This document shows positions 19,209-30,589 of a stretch of 32,500 nt of DNA, piece by piece. Location: contig CM031628.1 of assembly GCA_018398815.1 (NCBI GenBank), positions 7,175,948-7,208,447 of the forward strand, in the 5' to 3' direction. Position numbers and translations under genes: made by a program. Within the stretch, counting starts at the first letter, position 1. Each line of letters starts with the position of its first letter. Source of the DNA: Conus ventricosus (Eukaryota > Mollusca > Gastropoda > Neogastropoda > Conidae). Under the pieces are notes generated by a model that saw only the letters and a program-made list of their open reading frames with translations, was not told the origin of the DNA and did not search any database.

Positions 19209-19471
19209 ATGTTTTTATTAATTATAATTATTTTATTTTTAAAAGCACCGAAAAAACTATTCCCAAACCTTGTATACCATTCTGCTGTTATTGGTGGTCA
19301 AAGTGTAGGATACACGAGCTTGGTAAAAGCTTGTTAAGAATTAAACCAGCAGATCTTGGCAAACTAGACTTTGAAGATTCAGCAAAACTGATTGCTATTA
19401 TTACAGCTTCGTTCGCTACGAAAGATTTTCTAGTCAAGCAAGGAATAATTCCAGACAGTATAAATATGTAA
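19209..19471 (+). pseudogene. Small N-terminally anchored protein, one frameshift
   Basis: From ATG 19209 the frame gives MFLLIIIILFLKAPKKLFPN, a short membrane helix or signal anchor with a basic stop-transfer end, then VYHSAVIGGQSVGYTSLVKA and a stop at 19337. The next frame continues without a gap (IKPADLGKLDFEDSAKLIAI, ATKDFLVKQGIIPDSINM) to a stop at 19471, so one indel near 19330 splits a gene of about 87 residues. The family is unrecognised. It lies 22 bp before the next gene, as in a polycistronic or tightly packed block ahead of the integrase. Confidence 0.55.
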
Positions 19472-19492
19472 AAAAAAAATACATTTATAAAA

Positions 19493-19893
19493 ATGGCTTC
19501 ACTCGTAATGATGATAGGTGGCGTGGGTGAATGCGCTTGCTTTTAGCGGAAGTAATTACGGTTTAGTAAACTACGGGACGACGGCGAGAGAAAAAGACAT
19601 AACAAGCTGTGGAGCAACTAGCGCAGCACAAGACGCCTATGAAACCCGAGAATTGAGCAGTTAGATTTCATTAAAAACACACTGAAAAACAGGGGCATCC
19701 CGTTTACACTTTAAAAGATGTTGACCAGGCAATAAAAGAATATTACCCTTGTAACAGGCAAACCAATCGAAACATTGCCCCCACCAAAATTCAGTGACTT
19801 TTATCAGCCATCAGAAAACAAAAGATGCAAGAAATCGTGTTTATTGTCTTTGGTATGACCATCGTGTATTTTGTTGCACATAATATTGGCTGA
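19493..19893 (+). pseudogene. Unknown protein with N- and C-terminal hydrophobic segments, frameshifted
   Basis: It begins MASLVMMIGG at ATG 19493, then breaks near 19530. Coding text continues as NALAFSGSNYGLVNYGTTAR, a charged/helical middle (near 19600-19680), a TLKDVDQAIKEYY part near 19711-19746, a TGKPIETLPPPPKFSDFYQP part near 19750-19810, and finally MQEIVFIVFGMTIVYFVAHN, a membrane helix ending at TGA 19891-19893. At least three frameshifts are needed. The arrangement (hydrophobic start, helical middle, proline-rich linker, C-terminal helix) suggests a small membrane or virion-associated protein. From memory, similar uncharacterised proteins occur near integrases in metazoan Polinton-like elements, but I cannot verify that here. 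Confidence 0.5.
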
Positions 19894-19899
19894 ATAAAA

Positions 19900-20865
19900 A
19901 TGAACAAATCTATTATTTACCAAAAGGATATTGGAAGGGAATCACAAACAATAAAAAGCTAAGCAAGCGGCAGGATCAGGAACAAACAGCAAAGGATGGT
20001 TATCTAAACAAGCGATTTGGCAAATTTATTTACCTGCACTAGACGAAACAGAGACCACACTTTGTCAATACAACTCCAAACGACACCCATCAAATGGACC
20101 TTCTAAAATTTACCCCATGATACGATTAGACGCAAAGATTTAAGTACGCACTCACCAGTCATTGACATAGCTTCAAGATATAAAGATGCAGAACCGTTAA
20201 CACAAAAGATGCTTTGCTGTTGCTGTTGCCATACAACTGATATACCAAAGGGGCCCCTTAACTTATTTCCTCGCATGATTCAAGTTGGGTGATGGAAAAG
20301 AATTTAAAGGCCAAGTGAATCAATTATTGTTAAAACATAGAGTTACCATTAAAAGAGGCATTCGGGAGTTCACAGATCACAGGCTTTAGTTGAAAACTTT
20401 AACAAACAGTTAGCTGAAAGACTTTTTTCCTACCAGTATCACAGAGAGCTTTTTGGGGCAATTCTCGCAACACAGAATGGGTTAGAAGACTGCCCTCAGT
20501 TTTGCCGCAATGAATAATGAAGAATTTAAAGGGCTAAAACCAGTACAAGCAAACAAAAGAAAAACAATAAATGTTGTGAAGGAGAGTCTTCATCCAGCAA
20601 ACTATTACCGTTTGGTTTGAAAGAAAAGGGACCTTTTTTTACCGGGGGAATGAAGGGGACACTCGCATCAGGGCAACCGATCCGGTTTGGAGTGTTGATC
20701 CATAGAAATAAAAAAAATTGTAAAAGATGAATCCGCCCGTGTATTATTTACGAGAAACTGACACAAAAAACAACCAGCTCCCAAAGATCTTTTGTGAAGG
20801 AAGAACTGCAGATAATCCCACCAGACACAGTTCCGCTTAATAATTTACGTAAATATATTTGAGTT
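19900..20865 (+). pseudogene. Retroviral-type DDE integrase (Polinton/Maverick integrase), frameshifted
   Basis: The integrase inserts the linear element DNA into the host chromosome, cutting target strands with a stagger that makes the flanking duplication. It starts at ATG 19900, seven bases after the preceding gene. After an N-terminal helical region, the rve core is readable across frames: HQMDLL with the first Asp at 20097-20099, VIDIASRYKDAEPLT near 20160-20205, DGKEFKGQVNQLLLKH with the second Asp at 20291-20293, and LVENFNKQLAERLF with the Glu at 20392-20394. The Asp-to-Glu distance is about 34 codons, as in the D,D-35-E signature. The C-terminal part includes DTRIRATDPVWSVD near 20660-20700 and a tail to about 20865 in the manner of an SH3/chromo-like end. 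Several indels break the frame. The length of about 320 codons suits the family. Confidence 0.88.
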
Positions 20866-20869
20866 AAAA

Positions 20870-21165
20870 TGGAAGCTCAGGACGAAGTGCAGAACGAAAC
20901 AAGAATGGTAAAGGAAGAGACCTTGAAAATGATACGGGGAAACATTTTATGCGTGTAATGCTATTAGGGGAACATTTTTGAGGATTAATCAATGCATGCT
21001 AAATCATCCAGTACACCTACAACTCAAACCCCCAATTTGGGAAAAAGAATATCTTGAAATAAAAAAAAAAATTTTCAAAAGCATAAAGAAAACTTTGAGA
21101 AAAGATTAAAATTTAAATTGGGATAAAGAAAGATTGATTTTTTAAAATAAAAGTTGTTGAAAAAT
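20870..21165 (+). pseudogene. Coding trace of an unknown hydrophilic protein
   Basis: ATG 20870 opens MEAQDEVQNETRMVKEETLK, which stops at about 20957. Later frames give NHPVHLQLKPPIWEKEYLEI near 21005-21062 and further Lys-rich text to about 21150. This follows the integrase by a few bases and is convergent with the end of the DNA polymerase. It could be a separate small gene. Limits and frame are uncertain because homopolymer errors begin here. Confidence 0.35.
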
Positions 21166-21179
21166 TTAAACCCCCCCCC

Positions 21180-24100
21180 TTTTTATGCGGCCCTTTCCAG
21201 TCCCCCTATTCATAGAAAACTCGGGATTAACAAACAAAACTTTTGTGTTTGTTTATCAAAGGGACTTCTTTGTTAAAAACCGTTGTGTTGATCTCATGGA
21301 TTAGATGGGCAGTTTTCGTTTAAATGTTTGAAAAGTTTTATTGTAAAAACCAATGCTTTTTTGTGTTGTCATTTTGTTTTGTTTGACGGGCACAACACTT
21401 GCGGAAAATATTTTTTTGTTTCTTAATGGTTTTCTCCTGGCTTGAAATATGTACATTTTCGTTTCTTAAACCAAAAAACTCCTTAATCACCCCCCCGGGT
21501 TAATTCACCCTTTTCATTTTTCCTAAAACCTTTTTAAATTGAAATTAAATGAAAAACGACTCTTTAGGGTAATCGGATGGGGTGTCCCCATCCCCCCTTT
21601 TTCCTTTTAAAGCTATTTTAATTTCCATGTCTTTAAAGATGTTTTTCCATAAGGTATTTTTTAACAAAACGGGTCTGTTTTGTGAAAAGTACTCGGGGAC
21701 CCTGGATACGGGGGGTTTTAAAGTAGTCAAAAAGAAATTCAAACTTTAAAAAACTTTGAAAAATTCAAAAAACATTTTAAACCCCAATTTAAAAACAGGT
21801 TTTTCAAATTTTGGACTTTTTTTTTTTTCATCGTTAGGGCCAAAAAGGGGAAATAAATGAATTCTTCTGAAGCCCTGATAATTAGGTTTTAAAAGCCCCA
21901 GCTTAATTGTTTCCCGTTTTTCGGTGACCAACGGGCATCTTTCCGCTTGTGTGGTTTTCCCATAGTTTTTAAAAACACTTTTGGGTTCATCATTTTAAAA
22001 AAAGTTTTTTTTCTAAAGAAACTGTTTTTTTAGTTCTAAGTTCAGTGTTCTTCATGATGTATGGTTTTCAGGGAAATGTTTTTTGTCCAAAGAAATTTTT
22101 TGGGTTTAAAACAGCGGGAAACTTCAAAAATGTCTTAAATAAAATTGTAGAAGTCTGTAATAAACAAAACATAATTTTTTTTGCCGCGAAGATTGGGGAC
22201 AATTTAGGGGCTCTCTTGGATTCATTTTAAAGGCTTTCTGCGCAAATTTATAGCCCATTATGCAAGTCATGGATTTCCTGAGGATATTCAAAGTAAACTT
22301 CAAATGTACCCAGGGGCTTTGACCCAGGCCCCCAAACTCCCCCAAACCACTTTTAATGCCTTTTAAAATTTTTTTTGGAATTGTCTCTGTGAAATTTTTA
22401 AAATTTTTTGCTTTTAATGGAAGTGATTGTGCCAAATTTGCCCACCCATACGATTTTTTGGGCATTTTAAATACATGAGATAGTCAGCCCTTTAATTGTT
22501 CATAATCATCTAGGAAATTTGTTGTTTGCTTTACAGAAATAAAGCGCGCCATACTAATTCCTCCAGAAATTTCCGTTTTAAATATCTAAATTTCTTTGGG
22601 TTAAATTTTGAAAATTAAATCAATCGTACTCCAGAAAAACTTTAAAAAAGCATCCCAACCTTTCCCAGGCGCAGAAATGTAATGCGCGGGATCCAGGTAT
22701 AATGTTTCATGCGGGTTTTTTCTATAATTTTCAAAGACTTCCCCCAAAAAACATGTATCTGCCACCCCAAGTAGGAGTCTTGATAGTCCCCCATTTTTTA
22801 ACCCCTCAAAACTTCGGGCCCCCAAAGGGCTTTCTTGGCAGGGTGGTAATCAGAATCGCTGATGTCCTTTCCCTTTCGGGAGACTAGAAAAAAACCGCCC
22901 CTTTGGGGGAAAATTTTGTGTCTTCATAAAACCTTTTCCCAACTGTTCCTTGTACTCAAAAGGGGAAAACGCCCTTTCAAACGAGAGTTGGGTCAAAATT
23001 TCTTCCGTTTTTGGGCGGGGACTTTAAGGACAAAACCTTTGACTCAATGTTTCCCATCGGTGTTGCATAGGCCCTTTAAAAAAAATTTGTTTTTTTAAAA
23101 GGTTAAACACATGAAATTTTTTCTGATGACTGCGCAATCCCATGCTACCCTTTAAAGGCGCGGGTTTCTCCCTTTGCAATATAAGATGGGCGAAACCTCG
23201 AAATTTTGTAAAAGGGAAGAGGGGCAGCTTCCATGTTTTGGGGTCAAACTTTAGTTGAAATTGCAGTTGTTGTGGTGCTCCTCTGAACTTTCCACTAATG
23301 GTCTTTGGTTTCTTTTTTCTGTCGGATTTGTTTTTTTCTTCACGGGTTCAAACCCCCAAACCCAAACCCCAATGTTTTGCTGATTCTATTTTCGGGGTTC
23401 TTCAGGGGGGTCTTTATAAATTTCAGAAAAAATTCAGTTTATTAGAACAGGCGAAAACGCACTTGAACTGTTTTTTTAAAAAGTATTCTGCAGCTTTAGG
23501 CCCCTGTAAAATTCTGGCTCTGAATGGGGCCCCAAACCCGGACCTGAAAATAATAAAAGGAAAATGAACAAAATCTGATGTTTATTTCCACTAAGGCTTT
23601 TTTGGGTTTTGGGGGGGGTTGGGTCCTTCAAAAGGAAAAAATAAAAGTGTTTCCCAAAGTCTCCCGAAAACCCCATTTGGAAAAATTTTTGCAGTTTTTT
23701 TCCATTTCTTAAAACAAACTTTAATCCGGGGGGGGGCTTTAATTTTAGTTCTGTTTTTCAGCAAGGGCCGATACATTTGTTTTTTAAATTTTTAAAACCC
23801 GCCGTTTTAAAACGGATGGAATTTCTTTTTAAAAAACATTTTTTTCAGAACCCTTGTTTAGGGAAAAATGCTTTAAAAGAAAAGCCGCAATAATCTCCCT
23901 CATGTTCTTTCAATGTGTCATGTGGTCCCCCGCGGGTTAAAAAAACATCACATTAAAAACATGTTTTTTTGTCTGGATCCCAACCCTTTGGGCTTTTTCT
24001 TGGACACTCTGAGGGGCTTTTTGGTTTTTTTCCTCATCCTTGTGAAAAACTTTTAACAGTTTTTGGGTTTGTTTTGTTTTTAAAAAACTGATCAAGGGAA

Positions 24101-25141
24101 AATCCGCCAAAACAGGAAAGGTTTTTTCCACTAAATTTAAAAATAAATTGATGAAAGGTTCAAAGTTAGTTTACTCTTCTGGGGGTTTTTCCCGGGGGGA
24201 AAGAAACCCTTTTGCGAGAACACCCCAAACTTTAAAACATTTGTTTTTAAAATAATTCTTTATGTTTAAACCTGCCTTTGGGGGGGCTACAAAAAGGCTG
24301 GGGTAGGGGAAAGAAAGATTTTCCCTACAATAGGCTCATACTTGGGCCTGTTTTAATCTGATCCTAGGAAATTTTTTTCCCCCTTTCTGCCCAACCCCAA
24401 GACCCTCCCCTTTTTGGCTTTTTCAGGGCCCACATAAAACTGGGGAAAGCGTTCTCTGCCCCCCAGGTGTTAAGTCATTACGAAAAAGAAAAAAACCCTG
24501 TTTTTTTTGAGCCCAAAGACTTCTGGGTTTTCTTCATTTATTGTTACATAGTCGATTAAAACAGTAACATTATTTTAAAAACTGGGGGGTTCTATTTTTT
24601 GTTTCCCCCGGAACTTGAGAAATAGCATGAGAAACACTTGCCTGTGTTTCTGGTTTAATGACTTCTAGATAAATTTATCATTCGTGCTCTTGATTTTTTT
24701 TCTTGCATTGCTTCAAAAAATTCGTCGGGTTTCCTTCATATTATTTTCCATGCTGAGTTTTTTTTCAAACTAAAAATATTTTTTTAAAATTTTAAAAAAA
24801 AAATTTAAAATCAATACGCGGCCCTTTTTGTGTTTTGGACCAAAAACTAAAGTATAAAAAACCCTTTGGCGTTGTTAAGGGTGGCTGTTTAAAAACATTT
24901 TTTAATGTTTCGTTTACTTTTTTTAAGCATTCCTTTTTTATCTGTCGGGGTCTGGCTGTTGAGAAAAACTTGTCCTCGCCTTTTTCTTTGAAGATCAAAC
25001 TTTTTTTCTTTTGGGAGTCATCAAAAAAGGCCCGTAAAAGACTAAATTTTTTCAAACCGTGATGTTTGGGGTCAGCTAGCCTTTATTTATTTTCAAACTT
25101 GAAAGAACTTTAAAATTTTGCTGTTTAAAAAGTTGAACCAT
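21180..25141 (-). pseudogene. polB: Protein-primed type family B DNA polymerase, heavily frameshifted
   Basis: This polymerase replicates the element DNA, and relatives prime with a terminal protein. The gene reads right to left. The N-terminal part starts at an ATG near 25055 or 25141. An exonuclease-side region near 24131-23937 resembles the segment before a Cys/His-containing stretch at about 23880-23930. Then come YLDPAHYISAPGKGWDAFLK at about 22637-22696, a GGISM motif near 22545, YGWANLAQSLP at about 22420-22450 (the motif A region), a diverged FGKT-like motif B region near 21960-21990, the motif C region near 21655-21690, and DTPSDYPKES at 21557-21586. A C-terminal part follows to about 21180. 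Their order matches Polinton/adintovirus polymerases. The span of about 3.9 kb fits the family. Frames break every few dozen codons. Confidence 0.82.
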
Positions 25142-26919
25142 TTTTTGTGTGCTTTTTGGGTTTAAATTTTTATTTTTTTGCAAAGCAGACCCACAGCTAA
25201 AAGAACACAGGCCAAGAGCAAAAAACAAACCGCCCCAGGGGGTAAAGCTGCGGGTTTCACCTACGCCTGTTTCTAAGAAAGGGAAAAACTCGTTCCTGCT
25301 GTAAGGGGCTTATAGCGATGTCCCGTATTAACATAGGTAAACCCGCTTAAAGACAGCAGAATAACCCCCGTTTGGTTTGGGTGATTTTTGAAAAAGGTCC
25401 CTCCCAGTTTTTGTTGCATTTTTGTAATGTTTAGTTAATCTTAAAATTTTTATGCCGGGGGGTTTTTACTATTTTCTCCCCCGGGGACTCTGGCGCTGTA
25501 GGTACTTGGATAATGGGGAACAGACATGCTTTTTTTAAAAAAGAAAAATAATTTATAATGTTTATTTTTTAATCTGTTTTCTTGAATATTCAGCTCCGGG
25601 CATAAAATTTTTAAAAACCAAAAAACAAAGTTAAATGGTTTATTACCGACTTCTTTTGTTTATCAATTTGGGAAAGTTTATTAAAGTCTCTAACAGTTCC
25701 CCCTTCCCTGTAAAATGATTATCCTCCGTTGACCTTAGGGCAATCCATAAAAAAAGTATTTCGTTGTTAAAAAAAAAGATCAAACTAAAAACTGTGAAAA
25801 TGTAGATTTTTTAGCAAAAAGGGAACTGTCGGATTTTTTACCCTCCCCCCTCCAAAATTTTTCTTATTTTTTAAAAAAAGCGATAAGGTTTTAAACCCGC
25901 TAGCGTTGATTTGGTTAGGCTACCCCTCAATTTTACATTTACTTTTTTTATTTTTGGGGTTAACAAAATTTTCCCGTTTTTCTTTTCGAATGGGTTTTTC
26001 ATCTTCACAAAAGCAATTTAAAAAACCTTTAAAAAAATTTGCCCGTGGCACTAAAACTAAAAAACCAAAGTGTCTTTTCCTTGCTTTTAGGATATTTAGA
26101 ATGAAAAATCACCTTTTTTTTGTTTTTATATTGCTAATTTTGACTGTATTGGTTTCTGGGTTTAAAACCTCGCTAAGTCAGGGTTCTAAAACGTCAAACC
26201 TACTAGAAGGGCAGAAAAGCTTTTACTTTTGCTTCGGTGTCCCGTAGATAAATAAAAATATTTTTGTCATTAAAAATTTGTTATATGACAAACTTTTTTT
26301 TAATGCTCCTTGAAAGTATGGGGCATGCGCTTTTTAAAAACTCAAAATCCCAGGGGGTATAAAAAAAGGGGATTTTCCTTTCGCATAAAAATTTCGGCTT
26401 TCAAAAACCCTTTTTCCGTCTTTTAGGTTTGCGGCGCCCATTCTATGTTTTGGCTTTTTCCCTTTTTGATTCCCTTTAAACCCCAAGATCAGGCCCTTTT
26501 ATTCGCGGTTAGGGCCCTAGATCAGAATAGGGAAAAAATATGTTTTGCAATTAAAGGGGAAAGAAATATTTTTTGCCCCTTTAAGTTTTATTGAAAATTT
26601 TTTTTAACGATTGCCCGCCCCAGATTTTTGTAAAAAACCCTCCTTTTGGGTCTGTTGTTGGAAAACGGGGTTCTATTTTGAAAGTAAGACGTTTCCTAGC
26701 CCGGCAAATCACTTCCGCCCCTCCCTCCTAGGTCTGGAAATTTGACAGAAGAATTTTTATCCGCCCTCAATTTGTAGATGGGGTTATTTGGAACCGTAAA
26801 AATTCCGGGTTATTTCCCTTCCGCAAAAGGGCCTTAATCTTCTATGGGGTTAAGAATTGGGAAACCCTTTTACTTTTTCATTTTTTTTTAAAAAAAAAAA
26901 AAGTTAAAAAATTTTTAAA
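25142..26919. other. Unassigned, error-rich stretch where capsid genes might lie
   Basis: No protein could be recognised. A short Lys/Arg/Ala-rich reading occurs on the plus strand at about 25185-25250 (RPTAKRTQAKSKKQTAPGGK), reminiscent of small basic core proteins. On the minus strand at about 25640-26260 there are longer readable stretches (such as SEVLNPETNTVKISNIKTKK and KNPTVPFLLKNLHFHSF), which could be part of a structural gene. The 113-codon plus frame at 25906-26247 is probably their shadow. None of this is strong enough for a gene call. Confidence 0.35.
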
Positions 26920-28260
26920 AAAATGGCAGGGTTTTAAGAAGAAGAATTATGATTTTAAACCGGAGGGCGACATGAGGGGATTCCCCCTTTTGGGGCAGCA
27001 TGCTCGGGGGGTCCAAAAGCATGATGAATTTTGCAGAAATTTGGGAGTTTAAAATTTCCAACAAGTCGGTATAAATTAAAGAAAGTAAGGTCAGATCATT
27101 ATACCAAAAATTTTTGGGCAAGAACTTCCCGAAACTAATACCCTGATGATTTTGAACTAAAAGATAACCATTTGTATTAAAACGCCAAAGGACAACTTGT
27201 TCAGCTTACAACAAACGAGACCCCTCAAAGTTAGTAAGCTTTTAAAACAATTTTTACAAAGGCTCAGTGGGGAGCCCCATCGAAGTCGCCCTTTGGGAAT
27301 TTTTAAACCAAAAATTTAAGGGGGGGGGCAGTTCCCAAACTTCAAACACACTGCAAGAACTCCAAAAAGATTTCCCAAATACCAAAAAAATGGAAACCTT
27401 AAGATTTTTAAACAACCAACAGAAAGAATAATAAAAAGCAAAAAAAAAGCGAAACCCCTTTTTTTAGAAGAAACACAATTTAAAAAAATATACCGACCCC
27501 CCCAAAACCCCCCGAGAATTTAAAACCCTTGGGTCGTGCTTTAAGAACCATCAGAGGCGAATTAACAAAAAAATTTTGCAAAATAGGGGAACTAGAATGG
27601 CTTTTAAAAAGGGGAAAAAGAAAAAATCGTTGAGGCTGATGACGCCAACTTAGGGCCCGATAATTTAAAAAAAAGAATAACCCAAAAACTAAAAGATCTT
27701 GAAAAAAGAGAGATCAGCAAGACTAAAAAATTTTTTCTATAACCGAGAACAATTTCCCCAACTCAAGTAAGCAGAATAAGAGGAAAAATATTTAAAGAAT
27801 TTTTTATGAAGACACAAAGCTAGCAGAAAGAATAAGAACAAATGTTTAAAAGAGGGAAGGAGTCACATTAGCAAGCGTTATAAACCGGGCCCTTTGGAAT
27901 TTTTCAATAAGTACACTGGTTTAAAGGCCAAATTAAAAGGGGGCGGTGGGCAAAATCAGTTTCCCCACCACCATGCCTCCCCCTGATAAATCATGGGTTT
28001 AAAAAAAAAGCTTGTCATCTTCGAGTTTATTAAAAAAATTTAGCTGGGGAAAGTTAGACTCCCTTTTCCCGGTTATTAGGAAATAAATTTTTAGCTGGCC
28101 TTTTTTCTACTGCAAGCAAAGTAGTTGGCTTTATGGCCGAGCAATTATGGACATTAGTTTTTCTTAAAAAGTTGGGTTTAAAAATTTTGTAAAAAAAAAG
28201 GGCCCAAATAATCCAAAGGCCCGTTAATCCAAAACAAGCGCTGTCTTTTTTCATTTTCAA
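26920..28260 (+). pseudogene. Unknown protein with coiled-coil middle and hydrophobic C-terminus, frameshifted
   Basis: Plus-strand coding text persists across frames for about 1.3 kb. Readable parts are an N-terminal region (FELKDNHLY and GQLVQLTTNETPQS near 27150-27231), a charged middle (GRALRTIRGELTKK near 27534, EKIVEADDANLGPDNLKKRI near 27617-27675, TQKLKDLEKREISKTKKFF near 27680-27740), a Gly-rich hydrophobic turn (about 27890-27960) and a hydrophobic C-terminal part (SKVVGFMAEQLWTLVF near 28113-28160). The heptad-like charged middle suggests coiled coils. The end suggests membrane or capsid association. From memory, similar uncharacterised proteins occur in metazoan Polinton-like elements. 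A virion component is possible, unproven. Both limits are estimates. Confidence 0.5.
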
Positions 28261-29659
28261 GGTCAAATTTTTTTTTTTGACTTTTTCAAAGGCCTTTGGG
28301 GGTTTGGGCCCCGAGGAATTTGGGTTGGGCTTATTCTTGGGGGGTTTTTTTTTACTTTCTTCAATATTACTTGGCTCGAATTTATTTTTTTTTTTCCGAC
28401 CTTCTGTTCATTTCCTGCCACAAGGGTTTTATTATTGAGTTTATTATTGTTCCCAAACTGGATCTGAGGGCAGAAGGCTTTATGTTTAAAAAAACCAGTG
28501 CCAACAGCAAAAATCAAATTTTGATCTTGCGTATTGGGAAAACATTTTGGGACCTTTTTAACTCGAAAGGGAAAACAAAATGTTAAAAATTAATGGCGTC
28601 CTCTTTAAAAATTTTTTAAGTATTTTTTTTTTTTGCATCAAAAAACCCCCTAGAAGGATCCCGTTTTGTCGTCTTTGTTTTTTTGCTTGCGAACCTACAA
28701 ACACCAAAAGTAAGTACGAAATTTGAAATGTTTATTCGTTTCTAAAACCTGCTTTAGGGTTAAAGGGCCCCTTAAAATGTCTAAAATAAATGTTGGGCCA
28801 CGCTGTTTTATGCTCTTGCTTTTATGGAAACCCTAGGGGAACATTTTTGCTAAAAGAAAGATGTGTAAGGAGGATTTTTCCGTTCCCTATTTTTCTTTTT
28901 GGGGCACCCCCCCAAAAATAAGGGGGGGGGGGGCCCCAGGGGGGCCTTTATTTGGGCCAATTTTGGGTTAAAAATCGTCTTGACCTTAATATTGAATTCG
29001 TTACAGATTTCCTTTTAAAAACCTTTATGTCTATTCTGTTGCTGAATGGAAATTAAAAAGGGTTGTCATTTGGCAATGGCGGGGTTGCAGTTCAGTCAAA
29101 ATACGTCCCGAAGGTGTAATAAAAAAGAAAACTGTAACTGACCCACCAAAGGGTCAGGATGATTTAAATGATCAGCAACGACCTCCACACCCCCGTTTAT
29201 GGCAAAAACACAGGGAAAGTTTAACTGGTTCTGATAAAACTGCAAACGGGTGACTGAACCACCCTTTTCCCTTTTAGTTTTTTTTTAATTTTGGGGGGTT
29301 AAGAACGCTTAAAGGAAGTACTCACCTTTTTTGAAAAGGTTTTTCCCCTCCCGGGTACAGAAATGACCCCGAGTATCATTGTAAAATTTTTAAGATTGAA
29401 ATGCGGCCCCCAAAAGAAATAAATTTTTAAACAGAAAATTTGAATGCCCCTCATTTTTTAAATTTTGTTTAAAAAAAAGTTTTTTAACAATAAAAAGCAA
29501 GACCGTCCTTCGTTTTTTTGAAAATTTCTGTTAAGAACGTTTTCGGGGAACCCCCGAATGGTTTGGGACTTCATAAATTTTTTAAAAAAAGTTGTTATGG
29601 TTTAAAAATAAGTGAATAAAAAAAGAATAAAAAGATTAAAAAAATTAACAAAACAGGGA
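28261..29659. other. Unassigned, error-rich stretch
   Basis: No gene can be called. A Lys-rich minus-strand frame (28263-28517) and its plus-strand counterpart (28296-28586) are equally open and neither shows a motif. Homopolymers of A, C, G and T of four or more bases are very frequent. A structural gene could be hidden here. Confidence 0.35.
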
Positions 29660-30140
29660 CCAAAATTAGCCAGTTAACAATACCTGATGGGTTTTTTACG
29701 GGTTTTGCTCACTAAAAGAAGGCCCTTTAGTAACTTTGGAAAATTTCCCCCAAACTTTAAAAATGCGAATCTGAAAAAAATGTTAAAAATTCCCCCCCCT
29801 GAAAAAGAAGAAAAAGGGTTTCTATTTTGATAGAGAGCTAGCTAAAATGTTAGGCTTTTCGGCTGGCAAACAAACCCCCTCAAAGTTTTTGAGTTGCGCC
29901 AGACAAAACTACTTATGAGGGGAAAAATCCCCCTCGATCTTGCATTAAAATTCATTTCCAAAGTTCAAATTTTGGGCAGCTGGCCCGAAGAAAAACTTAT
30001 AAAGATGGAAGGCCCCCAAAATGTTTTAAAAGCTCTTTCCGCAGGGAAAGCTGCATATTTCGTTTTTGAAATTAAACAATTTTCCAATTTAAAAGTTTTT
30101 AAAAAAATTAGTTTGTGGGGGGGGGTTGGATCCTTTTAAA
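29660..30140 (+). pseudogene. Coding trace of an unknown, possibly virion, protein
   Basis: Readable plus-strand segments are TIPDGFFTGFAHL-like text near 29680-29725, a NANLKKMLKI stretch near 29758-29790 and GFYFDRELAKMLGFSAGKQT at 29818-29877. An open 81-codon frame follows (29894-30139; KFISKVQILGSWPEEKLIKM). The pattern of a short IPxGxYxx-like turn followed by a LAKMLGF-like segment reminds me of an uncharacterised protein family of metazoan Polinton-like elements, which is unverified recollection. The true start probably lies upstream. Confidence 0.35.
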
Positions 30141-30589
30141 ATTTTTAAAACAAAGGGGGAAAACGGGGAAAATTTTTAAAAGGGGATTAAACCCTTTTCA
30201 CAATTTTTTGGGAAAATAAAAAAAATAAAAATGTACTAAAAAAAAATGTCCCCGGGGCCCGAAGAATCGGGAGGGGTTTCATTGGCGCCCCGTGAGGTGT
30301 TAACTTTAGAATTTTAAAAAACCTTGCCCGACGTTTCGGCCTTTTTAAAAGAAGGGGGAGATAGCCTTTTTTTTTGGTTTTTTTAGTACACAAAAAGGGG
30401 GAAATTTTAAAAAGCAAAAGGGGTTACGACAACAAAAAGGGTTTTCCCAAACTAAAAACAAATACGCAATCTAGAAGCAAAAAAGTTGGCCAGTATGAAA
30501 AAAAAATAGTTTCCCAAAAACCCGACCTCAAATTGGGACTTAGAACCATTTTAGAAGGGGAAATAAAAAATTTTAATTCATAAGCCCAT

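Noticed and set aside
25906..26247. 113-codon hydrophobic plus-strand frame
   Set aside because: The opposite strand reads as better protein (charged, mixed composition). The hydrophobicity comes from T-rich homopolymers.
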